22,232 nt of DNA, taken from NCBI GenBank assembly GCA_027600665.1, contig JADGJL010000408.1, forward strand, positions 1 to 22,232. Direction: 5' to 3'. Made by a program: the position numbers and the translations under genes. Positions 1 to 10,667 of this stretch are shown piece after piece; position 1 is the first letter of the stretch, and every line of letters begins with the position of its first letter. Below the pieces are notes generated by a model. That model was not told the origin of the DNA. It saw nothing but the letters and a program-made list of their open reading frames with translations, and made no database searches. This stretch comes from Irineochytrium annulatum (taxonomy: Eukaryota; Chytridiomycota; Chytridiomycetes; Chytridiales; Chytridiaceae).

Positions 1-791
1 GCCCAAAGTATTCCCTCATAATTGCTCTTATTGCTACAACTCATTTCGTCTTTTGAATTAAAGCATATAAAAGCAAGGTTTCCGTTTTCGAATGCAGTAC
101 AGTCCCGGCGTGCTGCCAGTTCTCATCTGCTCATCTCAAGCACATCGAAAGGATGTGGCCGAGGTAGGCGTCGGTACTCAAAGGAAATTTTCCTTGACCT
201 CGACTGTACCTTCGTGCACCGCTCCAGCGCTCTGGAGAAAAAAACGTACTGAGGATTCAGATGCGGTAACGTGAAGCAGCGGGATATGGGTTTGATGCCA
301 GCTCCTTATGTAACAGCAGTAAGCTTCATAGCGACAGTTGGTTTCCATGCAGCAGCAGTTACCGTCGACTGGGTGGCAACAGGCTTTGACGTGGCAGCAA
401 GTCGAAGTCGAAGCGGCGTCGACATGGTGCCGACCGACGCAAAAGATGCCTTAATTTCACAGGCCGCGCAAGACAGGCGACACTCGAACATAACAATGCG
501 GCAGACAACGGGGTGGGGAAGTACCGACGGCGTCAGATCAACGACAAACTCCATCTGTGGACGCGTCAACGCGCTCCTCGCCGCACGCTCATTTCTCTCC
601 AAAGTCATCAGCCCACTCAACACCGGGGCCCTGCCCGCGTATATCTTGGCTGGCCTCGACACGCGGAGATGAGCGGCTCAGGAATGACGGGAAGTGATTT
701 CGATCAAAGGGTGGGAACTCAGTTTGACAACCAAATAGTCTAACTCACTCCCACTTCTCTCTGTTTCAACCAGCAACCCATCGATACCGGT

Positions 792-884
792 ATGCCTTCC
801 TCATCCTTTCATGGAGATGACGACTGGATATACCCAAGGGCAGGAATGACTCGCACAGTCACAAGCGGCATCCTCCGCCGATAA
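792..884 (+). other. Short upstream ORF (30 codons)
   Basis: An ATG at 792 opens a 30-codon frame ending in TAA at 882-884, downstream of a pyrimidine-rich run that could mark a transcription start. It could be a uORF in the leader of the CEP350-like gene, a short first exon, or chance. The peptide has no recognisable domain. Confidence 0.15.
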
Positions 885-1025
885 CCCGGCGCCTGCCCCT
901 GACACGTATACGAGCCACTAGGCCATCCCCACACGCGGCTAGCGTACCGCTAGGGAACCATTATTGCCACGCCAAAACTTTCCTGTTAGCGGTTATGGCA
1001 GACCGCATACTAAAATTCAGGTAAA

Positions 1026-1048
1026 CCCACACTGTGGGCGCGTATAAA
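1026..1048 (+). promoter_or_regulatory. Inverted repeat next to a TATA-like element
   Basis: CCCACA-C-TGTGGG at 1026-1038 is a perfect 6-bp inverted repeat with a 1-nt centre. It sits 4 bases before TATAAA at 1043-1048, about 220 bases upstream of the ATG at 1270. The arrangement suggests a factor-binding site beside a core promoter, but this is positional inference only. Confidence 0.25.
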
Positions 1049-1269
1049 CTTGTTGGAACCCCATTCTTCCTCAGAGCGATGCACTGCATTTGATGGAGAA
1101 AGGAGCATTTGCTCGAAGCAATGGCAGTCACTGAGAAATGCTCGACGCAATGCCTTTCACGACCACCGCGATTGTCAGACTAGATTTTTCTCATTCCAAC
1201 ATCGTCGATCAATGAAGCGAGGCTTGAGAGCGTTTCAAGGTCGGCTTGGCTTCAGACATCATCGCTGCG

Positions 1270-4200
1270 ATGTCCGCACCGCACTCGAGCTTGGGTCCTG
1301 AGCGGCCAGCGGCCCAGCGGACGAACTCGGCATCGGCCTCCACAGGGGCGTTTGGATCTCACCAGCAGCGACCGCCGGCGATGATGCAACTCTCCCCCGC
1401 CAGTATCGACCCGGGAGCCTCGAAGCTATTCTACCATCCGCACGATATGGGAGGGACCCGGCCGGTGCCGTACCCGCATCCGCAGCAGCACCACCATCAG
1501 CTCCAGTCCCAGATTTCGCTCTCGGCCGAGGACTTGGCCGTCGAACTCAACGCTGCACCAGCTCCAAAGTACAAGGCGGCCAAGAGAACGCCGGCTCCTC
1601 ACGCCATCCCCTCCACCGCGCCCCTCCCGTCCTCCTCCATCCACCCCGCCTTCGCTGCCGTCAACGTTATGGATGCCCACGCCATGCATCGCTACCGGGA
1701 GGGTGTCCCGGCCCCCGTCATCTCCACATCGTCCGCCAGACCGCCCGCGGCAGCCGCCGGCAGCCAGCACACGACGGCGCATCGTCACCCACAGGAAGAT
1801 CCCGCCGCCGCCGCCGCCGCCCAGCTCCACGGCGTCCAGCCCTCGCGGTCGGGACGGACTCATCACCACCGGGTCCGGAAGCAGGTGGAGTGCGCGACGC
1901 CCTCAGGGTTTCGGGACGTCTCGACACTGGAGCACGCGGGCGCTCGGTCGTCGATGGACTCGGCGCATCGGAGCGGCGTGGGACATCCATTCCGCGACGA
2001 TGACGATAGTCACGGGCTGTCGAGGTTTAGGAGCAGCTCGTCAGCGGCGAAGATCAGCGGAGCGCACAACTCTGGGAAGAGGAGGCAGACTGCGCCGGTG
2101 GTGAGGAACTTGCATCTTGGAGGGGTCGATCCGGTCGGTCTGGCTAACCTGTCGCTTGCGAAACTACAGGCGGATCAGCAGACGGCGCATAGGAATCAAG
2201 GGCACTTTTTCGAGGAAGCGCCGTTGGACGACCTCCTGATGCCGGCGCGGCCATTCAACGCGGCGGAGGTGCGCGACGAGGTGAAGCGGAAACGGAAGTC
2301 ATCCAAGTCGAGGCCGTCGATGGAGGAGCCAGAGGTTAACGGAAGCCAAGTTATTAGCCCAGCCGAGGTGGGACATTTTTTCTTGTTAGAAAACACGGAT
2401 TTTGTCTTGATACCATTATCAGATGCCCGAGGCGACATCGTCCCGGAGGAAAGAGGATCGCGGGGAGAAGTCGCGTCGTCGCGACACGGCGGGAGACGCC
2501 ACAGCAGCGCTGGTCGAGTCGAAGAAGAAGCCGGACTACGATAAGGAGGCGGTGCAGGAGTTCATGAAGAGAAAAGTGGCCGAAGGACGGAAGGCGTCAA
2601 AGGAACAGAAGGAGAACACGGAAAGGGCGGCTCGAGTGGTCTCCGAGCGGCTGACGACTCTTGATGAGTTCCGAAAAAAGCAGAGGAGCTCTAAACGACG
2701 AGAAGACGGGACCGACGCGCTCGACTCTGAGCGTCACACGGAGCGGTCAGCAACGGGGGCACATCAGAGTGCCATGTCGGATCGGCGACATCGGGATGGT
2801 GTGCAGAATGGCATCCGGGACGCGGTGGAGGACCACTTTGATGCAGCGATCAGGGAGACCTTTGGAACCGACCACAAACCAAGCCGGCAGGCCGACCACA
2901 ACTCTGATCGCCTCGCCGATATGGCGTCGGACCGCTTGTCGAGCAAACCTGACTCGACGTACGCCCGCGAATCACGGACAAAGAACCTGATCGAACCCGT
3001 GGACTTGAAGGCTCTCCGGTCGAACCCGACTCCTGCTCATTCCACCCCCTCCACAACCCCGCACCGCCGACGACCGTCCGCCGACAAGCTTGGCGACCTC
3101 ACCGATGCTTTTCAGAACCTCCGCCCTCCCGCATCGCACGTGCCTTTGGTCAACCCCCCGCGTCCGCCGCCCCGTCTTCCAACACCGCCAGCCATGACAG
3201 GACCCACCAGCGCCCGCCTTATGTCGATCCTTCAGGCAGCCGAGGCCCTTAACATGCGCCTACAGCAGCACCAGCAGCCGCAGCTCCCGCCGTATCGTGA
3301 CATGGACGACGACGGCTTCAGCGATGTATCGTCGACGTCCTCGTTGCACCGTGGTCGTCGCAGGCCCGACGAGCCGCACCCGTCACTCCTCGTCGGAGGT
3401 AGCCCGCGGAGACTCATGAGTCCGAGCCCGAGGCGGTCAAGCGTTGCGAGCTTTGATGGCGAGATAGGTGTTGGGAGCCTTAGGGAGTACGAGCGGCGGC
3501 GGCTCGAGCGACAAAATTCGTCTGGGGGCAAGTCGCGCGACGGCCGGGACAAGAAGAAGCGGCCGGCAGAGGCGAGGACGGACAGCAGAGGGAGCGAGGG
3601 CCGTGGCTTAGAGTATCAAGCGGCGCTGAAGATCCAACGCTGCTTCCGAAATTGGGTCAGGGCGAGAGGCGGGCTTGATGGTGATAAAGTGCCTCTGGCT
3701 TTAGGACAAGGGTCGATGTCCTCGAGGCGAAGGCGCATTGACTCTGGGAGCATAGGCAGCATCGCCCTGGGCAGGCGGGTGGATGATAGGATGAGCGTGG
3801 ACGACTTCGATAACGACGACTCGGTGGATAACCAGGTGCCTAGCCCGCCGACCATGACGCGTGGCGGCCGGAAAGCCGACAAGTACAACGTTATCAACAT
3901 CTTTGAGAGGCGGTTTCCGCTTGACGTGGAACTGGAGCGAGTTGTGCCGAAGGAGAAGCATTCGTCCCGAAAGCGGCCGTCGTTGGACGAAGGGGAGCAG
4001 CATTTGCGGAGGAAAAGCTCTTCATCGAAGCACGGAGATCGGAGATCATCGGAGGAGAGCTTGTCCACCTCGAGGCGGGCAGACTCGGTGAACTCCGTTG
4101 GGGAAAGGAAGTCGTCCTCGAGGAGAGAATCGCCCCAGCCGTCCGGTATGGCGGTGGAGCACGTCTCGCAACCCACGAAGACTTTTGTACCCATTAACCC

Positions 4201-7200
4201 CGTCGAGCACCGCGAATCCGCGTCGTCCAACAGATCTTCAATTGTCGAAGTTCCTAATGCCGCCGATCGAGTATCTCCCGAGCGAGTTTCCCCAGTAACG
4301 AAAACCCCTTTCACGCCGGCGACACCAAAGTACATTAACGCTGCGACAAGCCCGAGGATCTTTGGCTCAGGCAAGGGGGCTTCGGCTCCAGAAGAGTTGC
4401 GTGGGACGGACAGCACTTCTTCTTATGGGAAAGCGACGGACTCGCAGTACGAGTCGAAGGCGGCGGTTGACCACCGCGAGGACCTTCTTCGATCGAGGAC
4501 GACGTCTGCGAGTCTGTCCACGTCCTCGGACTTTGGCCTGACAACGAGTGCGAGCGTTTCGAGCTTACGCGATAGATGGGAGAGGATTAGCGAGCGGGAG
4601 CGCACCACCGGTTTGTAGAATTGGATTGAGGATGTCTTTCTGTACTAAGGAACAACTAGGCGCACACCGGGAGTTTGACCGGAACGGGAGGCTTTCGCCG
4701 GGATCTCTTGCACGGAAGTTCGGCAACGAGATGAACTACCTCGAAAGCGTCACGGAGGCAATCAACCAAGTTGATGAGTTAAAACGCCATCATGAAATCT
4801 CCCTAGTCTCTTATGAAAAGACAACGTATGTTTCTCCATTCCATGTTCTTCCCGCTAGCATACTGATATGGTTACAGCTACGCGGACCTCTTGCGGGAGA
4901 AGCAGCTGCAGCACGATCGCGATCTGGAGCATGCAAAGGCTGTTGGAAAAAGGAAGGAGCTTGAAGACCTGCGGATTAAAAACTTGCAATCAGAGGAGAA
5001 GCCGCGGGAAGTTATATCGACCGCAGGGCCTAGTCGGGGTCCGAAGAAAGGCACTGCTCCGCCCGCTACTGCTTACGAAGAGGAACAATTTGACGACTTG
5101 TCGAGCTTCCACAAAGACCGTATCACGGATGACATCGTCGCGTCTACGGTAGATAATCTTATTTCTCTTTCCAGTCCCTTTGCTGACGTCGTTTGTAAGC
5201 ACTCGAAGGCCGCTAAACTTGCTCTGGACCCTATTTCCGAGTCTGACGTCATTGAGTCCCTAGAACGGTCTCCAGTAGAACGGAGCAATGCAGCAAGAGA
5301 CCTGCGCACTCCCTCTGCCGTTAGCTCTTTTATAAAGGACGCAGAAAGTGCAATACCGATTTCGGGATTGAACTTAGGCAACGGATCAGAGTCAGCATCA
5401 GTCGCCGGAAGGGACAAGTCGCGTGAGCGGGTCGAGTCGATTTCGGAGCGTTACACGCCGCCGCGAAAGCCCGTCGTTCGCGGGAGCAAAATCTCGAAGG
5501 TCGTTCAGGCTCTGGAGAGCAGGAAGTCGTTTGCCGAGGTGGTTGAGGAAGACGATCAGGCCACGTCGAGTGGAGCAGTGTCAATATCAGAAAACATTTC
5601 TGAAGCCTTCTCGCATGCCACGGGGAAAGCAAGCGTGGCAATCGACCTGCCTTCGCGTGTGAGCGAAAGGAGCGCCGTCTCGGACTTTGGACCCATCCCC
5701 GAGACCTCCGTCATCGAATCGCTGCTGGAGGAGCCGTATTCTGAATTCCCTACCGCGCCCGCTTCAGAGGCGGAAGCAAGCCTATCCGAAGTCGCTCCGG
5801 CTAGACAAGCGTCTACGTCACGTACTCGCAAACGCGCCGACGTTGTACCTCGTGTTCCCGAGGTTATCCTGTCGGAATCATCATCATCTTCCTCGGAGGA
5901 GGAAGATGAATTTGAAGATGATGTCTCGTCCGGAATCTCGAGCGTTGTAAAGAAGCTGAAGAAGGTCCCTCCTGTGGATTTCTCGAAGCTCGAGCGTAAG
6001 GAGAAGCGCTTAGAGGTGACGCGTAGCATCGCCGAGGGACTTTTGATCAAACGAAAGGAGAAGATAGAATGGGAACGTCGGCTTAAGGAAGAGACGCTGG
6101 CAATTGTTCGATTAATCGACGAGGCTGCCGACATGGGCGACAGCAAGGCCGTCGTAAGAGATCGCACAAGGAGTCGAAGCCGTGAGGACAAGCGCTTGAT
6201 GTTAGACGGGATTGATGAGCACCCTGTGGTGACCTCGCCTTCCGCAAAGGACAGCGTGGAGGACCACGCCGATGACGCCCCCCAATTTGACCTCGAGACT
6301 CCTAGGATTGAATTTCCGGCTTCGTCGCCAACGTCAGAGAAGGAGATCATCTCGGAAGCGCTGCAGGTGAACTCGAACATCGACGCCTACGAGAATGCTA
6401 GCATTTTGGAAAGCGTTGTTCGGGAAAGCATTGCGGCAGAGAGCGGTACGCCCGCCATCGTCTCATCGTTTGAAGATCCGAATACCGAGGATCCCTCCTC
6501 TGTACAAATGGAAGAGGACTTCGCGCCCGAAAGTAAGCCCTTGGACGACGACATTAGTTCTTTCCATGTCGAAATGCCGAGTGGTAAATCCTCTATTCAT
6601 GACGCCCTCGATGAAAGAGATTACGTCGATGAGAGCTTTGCCGATGAAGCCCTGTCTGTGCCAAAAATTGAGCTCTCCGAGGCGGCGGAGGCGGCGGAGA
6701 AGTATAGCATTCGGTCATCCTCATCTAAAAACAGCCTGCCCGACGACTTAGAGGATGAGATTAGTGGTATGCAATAGGTTATCCAGGCTGAGTGGTATTA
6801 ACATCCGTTTTACAGCCGAGCAACTAGAGATGGAGCGGCGAATTGCCGAGCTTCAAAAAGAGCTAGAGGAAAAGAAGGCAAAGGCGCAAACTTTAATGGC
6901 ACGGAAGCAAGCCAAATATTTGGCCCAAAGGGCGGAGATGCGCGAGCGGGAACTTGCATTGAGGAAGGAGCTGGAGGTTCGCGAATTCTTTCATGTTCAA
7001 ATATTAACTGTCCGTAGTCGGTGAACACAATCATCGTAAAAACCGAGAAAGAGCTCCGCGAGGAGGAGGCAGCGAAGGCGATTGCACTAAGCAAGCCGGA
7101 GACACCCCTGGCGAAGTCCAAATCGCGGAAAGCTCAATCGACGACGTCCGTAGCGGCAGCTCTCCATTCACCTCAGATAATTATTGAAGAGGTCGCTAAG

Positions 7201-9446
7201 GTTCTTGTTGATTCCAAGGATGTCGAGAGAGCCGAAGAATTAACAGTGCCATTATCGGTAAAATCTCACGATACCGTCGAGGAAGACATACATACGGTGG
7301 AAGCCAGTTTGCACATGTCGGCCAAACGTGAAGACCTCGTTTCCCAACCAGCAGGGTACGAAGACGATTTTGAAAGCTCTGCTGGCGGCTTTTCGTCCAC
7401 GGATAGATCGCATGCCCGATCGGAGGCCGAGTCGGAGCAGGTTCTGCTATCTGAACGTGCTCAAATTCCGCGTGGTGTACAAGATGAAGCTGCTAGCCTG
7501 CGAGACGGTATTTCCGGCAGCGTCGGAGATGATTCAATTGAGGAGTTCATTGAGGAAATCGACGATGGCAGCCAGAACTCCGAAGCGGCGAAGGAGCATT
7601 TATCATCGAGGAAAGAATCTGGTGGCCGTCTTTCGGATTCAAAGCCGCAGGGACAAGAAGCTTCTTTGAAGGATGAAAGGTCCGACACGAGTTTGAAGGT
7701 TGATGAGCCGACGGAAGCATCACAGAAATCTGTCGGACAGTTTTCGGTTGCAATTACTGCAGGGCCGGCAAAGGAAGGTGGTGCTCATTCTACAGATGTG
7801 TCCGAGAATGCATACGCTAGCGATTTCGAGGAGACGAGCGAGCGCGCATTGGAACAAATGCAGCAACGCCCGGTTGGCCAGAGGACACCTTCACCTACAC
7901 AGGAGAACGAGGAGATAGAGGAGGATTTCCCGGAATACGAGGAGGAGGTCAGCGGCGGAAGCGGTAAAGTCTCTGTGCAAGCTTCTGAGCCGTCTGTTCG
8001 GGAGCCACAAGTGGCTCTCGCGGAAGCGGAAGGAGTTAGCTTGCGCGATGACCTTTCGGAGGCCAGTGAGCACGTCGCGGACGGAGAGGATGCGATTGGA
8101 GTAAATGTCCAAGCGAATCAGCAGCTATCGACGAACAAACCCAAGCACCTGTCGCCAGACGACCCCGAGGGCTCTTTCCCTATCTACGAGGATGTTAAGG
8201 ACGAGGTGCCGCCCGAGTCTATGTCCGAGTTGACTCCGACATCCCCTCATCTGAAAGCCAGCGACTCGTTGACGCCTCCTCCGGAAGTCGACTTTGAGGG
8301 TCTTGCAGACGAGATATCGGCGGCGTTGTTTACCGACGCGTTCGAGGACGCTCTGAATGGTTAGTTGTGTGCAGTTGTCGCCAGTATCGTTGTACTAACG
8401 TCGCCTTAGCTGTTGCGGAGTTTTCGAAAAACCGGAACGATTGCCAGGAGAAAGCCGAAGTTTTTGTACCAACTATCATCTTGCCCGGTTCTCCAATATC
8501 GGATCCAGATGTGATTGAAGTTGCCGATCTGGTGGAAGAGAAGCTGGAGGTTGAAGATGAAGCTGCGAAAACTGGCGAAAGCGGCGAACGGGATTTGAAC
8601 GACAGAGTGGATGCCGTGACAAGTTCCATCTTTGCCGATCTCCTCAACGAGACTTTGCAAATGGTGAAGGCCAAGGAAACACACGAGCGCAAGCAAGCTG
8701 ACCTACGTGCTACGGTCAAGGTTGAGCCCATTAAACGGGAAGAGATAGCCGCGGCTCAAGTCGAACCGGAGTGCTTTGTCAAGGGTGAACCGCTGTTAAC
8801 GGAATCTTACGATGACGTCTCTATTCCGCAACCGCTGTCGACGGTGTCATGCAGATCCTCCTTGACGTCGTTGGCTTCCCGGACAACGTCGACTTCTATA
8901 ACGTCATCGAGCTTTGCCATTGAGTTCGTCACGGCTCTTTTGGGAAGCTTAGTGGACATGCCGGACGGGTACATCTCCCCGCCTACGCTGCCGGCGGAGG
9001 TGTTGAACGAGGCGTGTGATGGGTTGCCGGCGCATATCAAGTTCCGGTATCAGCTGCTGTACGAGGTGGTCGGGGAGGCGATGGATGAGCTGTTTGCGTT
9101 GCACCGAAGTGGCGGTGCATTTGGACGAGGGAGGAGGGCTAGTCGGGGTTTGAAGTGTCTCGGCCTGCAGCCGAAGCCTCTGCAGGCGGAGGAGGTGAAA
9201 GAGGGCGTGCTGAAGGCAGTGAAGGGGTGGGCCGAGTATTCCGAGATCCACGGGGAGAACTTAGACGCGCTGTTGATTCAAGAGGTGAAGGAGGAGGAGC
9301 GGCGGTGGCAGGATATTGGGCTGGAGGAGACGGTGGTGATGGAGTCGTGTTTCCAGTCAATCTGGCAGGAAGTTTTGGATGACACTTCGAAGGTGGTGGA
9401 AGACGCGCTGTTGAAGAAGGATCGGGTGCCTTTGCTGACCCATTAA
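1270..9446 (+). CDS. CEP350: CEP350/CAP350-like centrosomal scaffold protein, 7 exons
   Basis: Model: join(1270..2367, 2423..4610, 4660..4825, 4878..6766, 6816..6976, 7018..8359, 8410..9446), 2626 aa. All introns are GT-AG, 41-55 nt; the last has TACTAAC at 8393-8399. The N-terminal third is low-complexity, rich in Pro, Ser, Gln and Arg. An IQ-like motif (ALKIQRCFRNWV) lies near residues 765-780. The best family marker is in exons 3-4: a MNYLE block (about 1120-1124) followed by a helix with the pattern LLREKQLQHDRDL, as in the CEP350 core. Predicted coiled coils lie near 1152-1188, 1507-1570 and 1782-1858. The C-terminus (about 2450-2626) is helical and Glu-rich. In animals CEP350 anchors FOP and microtubules at centrioles, and plant TRM proteins share a C-terminal motif with it. 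No CAP-Gly signature is visible. The start is the first ATG after an in-frame stop at 1225; an upstream exon remains possible. Confidence 0.72.
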
Positions 9447-9660
9447 GTAGCGACGAGTTCTTATTTATTGCTGTTTTTTTTTGTTAGATACACATCTTAA
9501 TACATAATTCATTATGCTGCGTAATGGTTAAACGTTTCCAAATGTGCTTAGCTGGACATCTTTGAACTTCCGAACAAGGTTCTTTGGATTTTTTTCGGCA
9601 ATTAAGGTTCTTTCATCACATCCACACAACACTTGATGGTAGATATTTGGTATTACGACA

Positions 9661-10429
9661 GGCGCGGGGAACGCCAGGACTACCACTCCTTATACCCGAC
9701 TTCTTTGCCGGCCGTGCCCATCGCGTCATCCTCCAGACCATCACTTCCCCAATGCCTTCGCCTGGCTCACCGCCCTTCCATCCCCTTTCCGTGGTCAAGC
9801 CCTGCTCCCAATTGCCTTCCGCATCACCATCCGCCTTCACCTGCTCACTCCACTCTTCCCCAATGGTGCCGCCTGCCCCTTGTGCTCGACAATCATGGAC
9901 ACATATGGTTACTACGCTTAGACTTCCCGCTTTGGGTTAGGCAATGTGATGTTCGCGGTACCATGTGCCAACTGGCAGGCTTTTGGTCTCGTGAGGAGGC
10001 TCCTGAGGGATTTTCTGGCCGCATCTACAGGGGGCTTCCCTCTGGCCCGCTGATATCTGTTGGCTGGTTGGGGTGATGGACGCCCGACTTGTTTGGATGT
10101 CACCGTCTCCTCCCCAATACGTTTGCCGCTGGCCCAGGATCCTATTCTTGGGTCAACCGCACGGGAGGCTGAGCTGGACCAAATTATGAGTTGATTTGTG
10201 TGGCCCACGACCATCCTTTATTCCGTTGTGTTTTGCTGTTATTAGTTACATTGCCCCTGCTGCTAATGCCTTTCTTTCCCACCTTTCTCATGTTTTTTCA
10301 GCTCTTGACGTTTGCCTTTCCAAGCTGCCTTGCCCTTATTTTCAGCATATCTCCGTTCTGGAGTCCGCGCGGTTGCCCGGCAGATTGTTAGCCACCAGCC
10401 AGCGAATTTGTTTCTTTAGAGTCCGATAA
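9661..10429 (+). pseudogene. Decayed C-terminal fragment of a retroelement (reverse-transcriptase-type) polyprotein
   Basis: One frame (codons starting at 9661) reads WLTALPS, then CPLC at 9874-9885, then MDTYGYYA at 9895-9918, and LDVTVSSPI at 10093-10119. It is broken by stops at 9919-9921 and 10051-10053 and ends in TGA at 10192-10194. Coding character continues in a shifted frame from about 10196 to the TAA at 10427-10429 (FIPLCFAVISYI and onward). The order 'WLTALPS / CPxC-x5-MDxxGDHAL / R-rich / DVTVxSP / AExx / F-PL' matches the C-terminal tail of many eukaryotic non-LTR-type reverse transcriptase ORFs, from family memory. GYYA in place of GDHA, two stops and one frameshift mark it as dead. 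No reverse transcriptase catalytic core, poly-A tail or target-site duplication was seen, so it is a short relic. Confidence 0.55.
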
Positions 10430-10617
10430 TTGCTAACAGTGATGAACGTACATAGTGCCACTGATGGCTTGATGGCTTCCCGATGCCAGCACCATAACCA
10501 AAACGTCAACAACAAACAACGCAATCCGAACGCCATCTCTCTTAAAATCTCGAGATAATGTGGAAATTGGTAAACTTTTGTTAAATACATATGTTACTAC
10601 ATAATATAACAGTTGCG

Positions 10618-10631
10618 CGATATTTATATCG
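10618..10631. other. Short AT-rich hairpin in the CSE1 3' flank
   Basis: CGATAT-TT-ATATCG is a perfect 6-bp stem with a 2-nt loop, 37 bases beyond the CSE1 stop codon on the minus strand. It may lie in the 3' UTR; a role in 3'-end formation is only a guess. Confidence 0.2.
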
Positions 10632-10667
10632 ATGTATTTGTTCTCATAGCATAGCGACAGAAGCGCT

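Larger units (their letters stand above)
1..1269. other. 5' flank of the CEP350-like gene, no convincing gene
   Basis: No ORF here resembles a protein I recognise. Both strands stay open over about 350 bases (271-672 on + and 306-662 on -), but neither translation shows a domain and the overlap looks like chance openness in GC-rich DNA. A pyrimidine-rich run near 744-772, a TATA-like TATAAA at 1043-1048 and a short inverted repeat at 1026-1038 are compatible with a promoter and leader of the gene that begins at 1270. An additional upstream non-coding or short coding exon cannot be excluded, because AG acceptor-like sites lie just before the chosen start. Confidence 0.5.
9447..10667. other. 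Convergent intergenic region between CEP350-like and CSE1 genes
   Basis: The first 200 bases are AT-rich, with a T9 run near 9474-9482 followed by TAATACATAATTCATTATG, a plausible 3'-end region for the CEP350-like gene although no AATAAA is present. The middle carries the retroelement relic annotated separately. The last 240 bases are again AT-rich and form the 3' flank of CSE1, including a compact hairpin at 10618-10631. Confidence 0.6.

Noticed and set aside
271..672. 133-codon plus ORF with a 118-codon antisense partner at 306-662
   Set aside because: The plus frame begins with GTG, neither product shows a domain, and mutual openness of both strands is common in GC-rich DNA.
3616..4416. 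266-codon open frame on the minus strand
   Set aside because: It is antisense to exon 2 of the CEP350-like gene, has no recognisable domain, and is Ser/Leu-rich as expected from the complement of biased coding sequence.
5556..6380. 274-codon open frame on the minus strand
   Set aside because: Antisense shadow of exon 4 of the CEP350-like gene; long Ser and Asp runs mirror the Glu/Ser-rich sense strand.
7018..9446. CAP-Gly domain expected for CEP350
   Set aside because: I read the C-terminal exons for GKNDG-like glycine-rich motifs and saw none, so the domain was not annotated.
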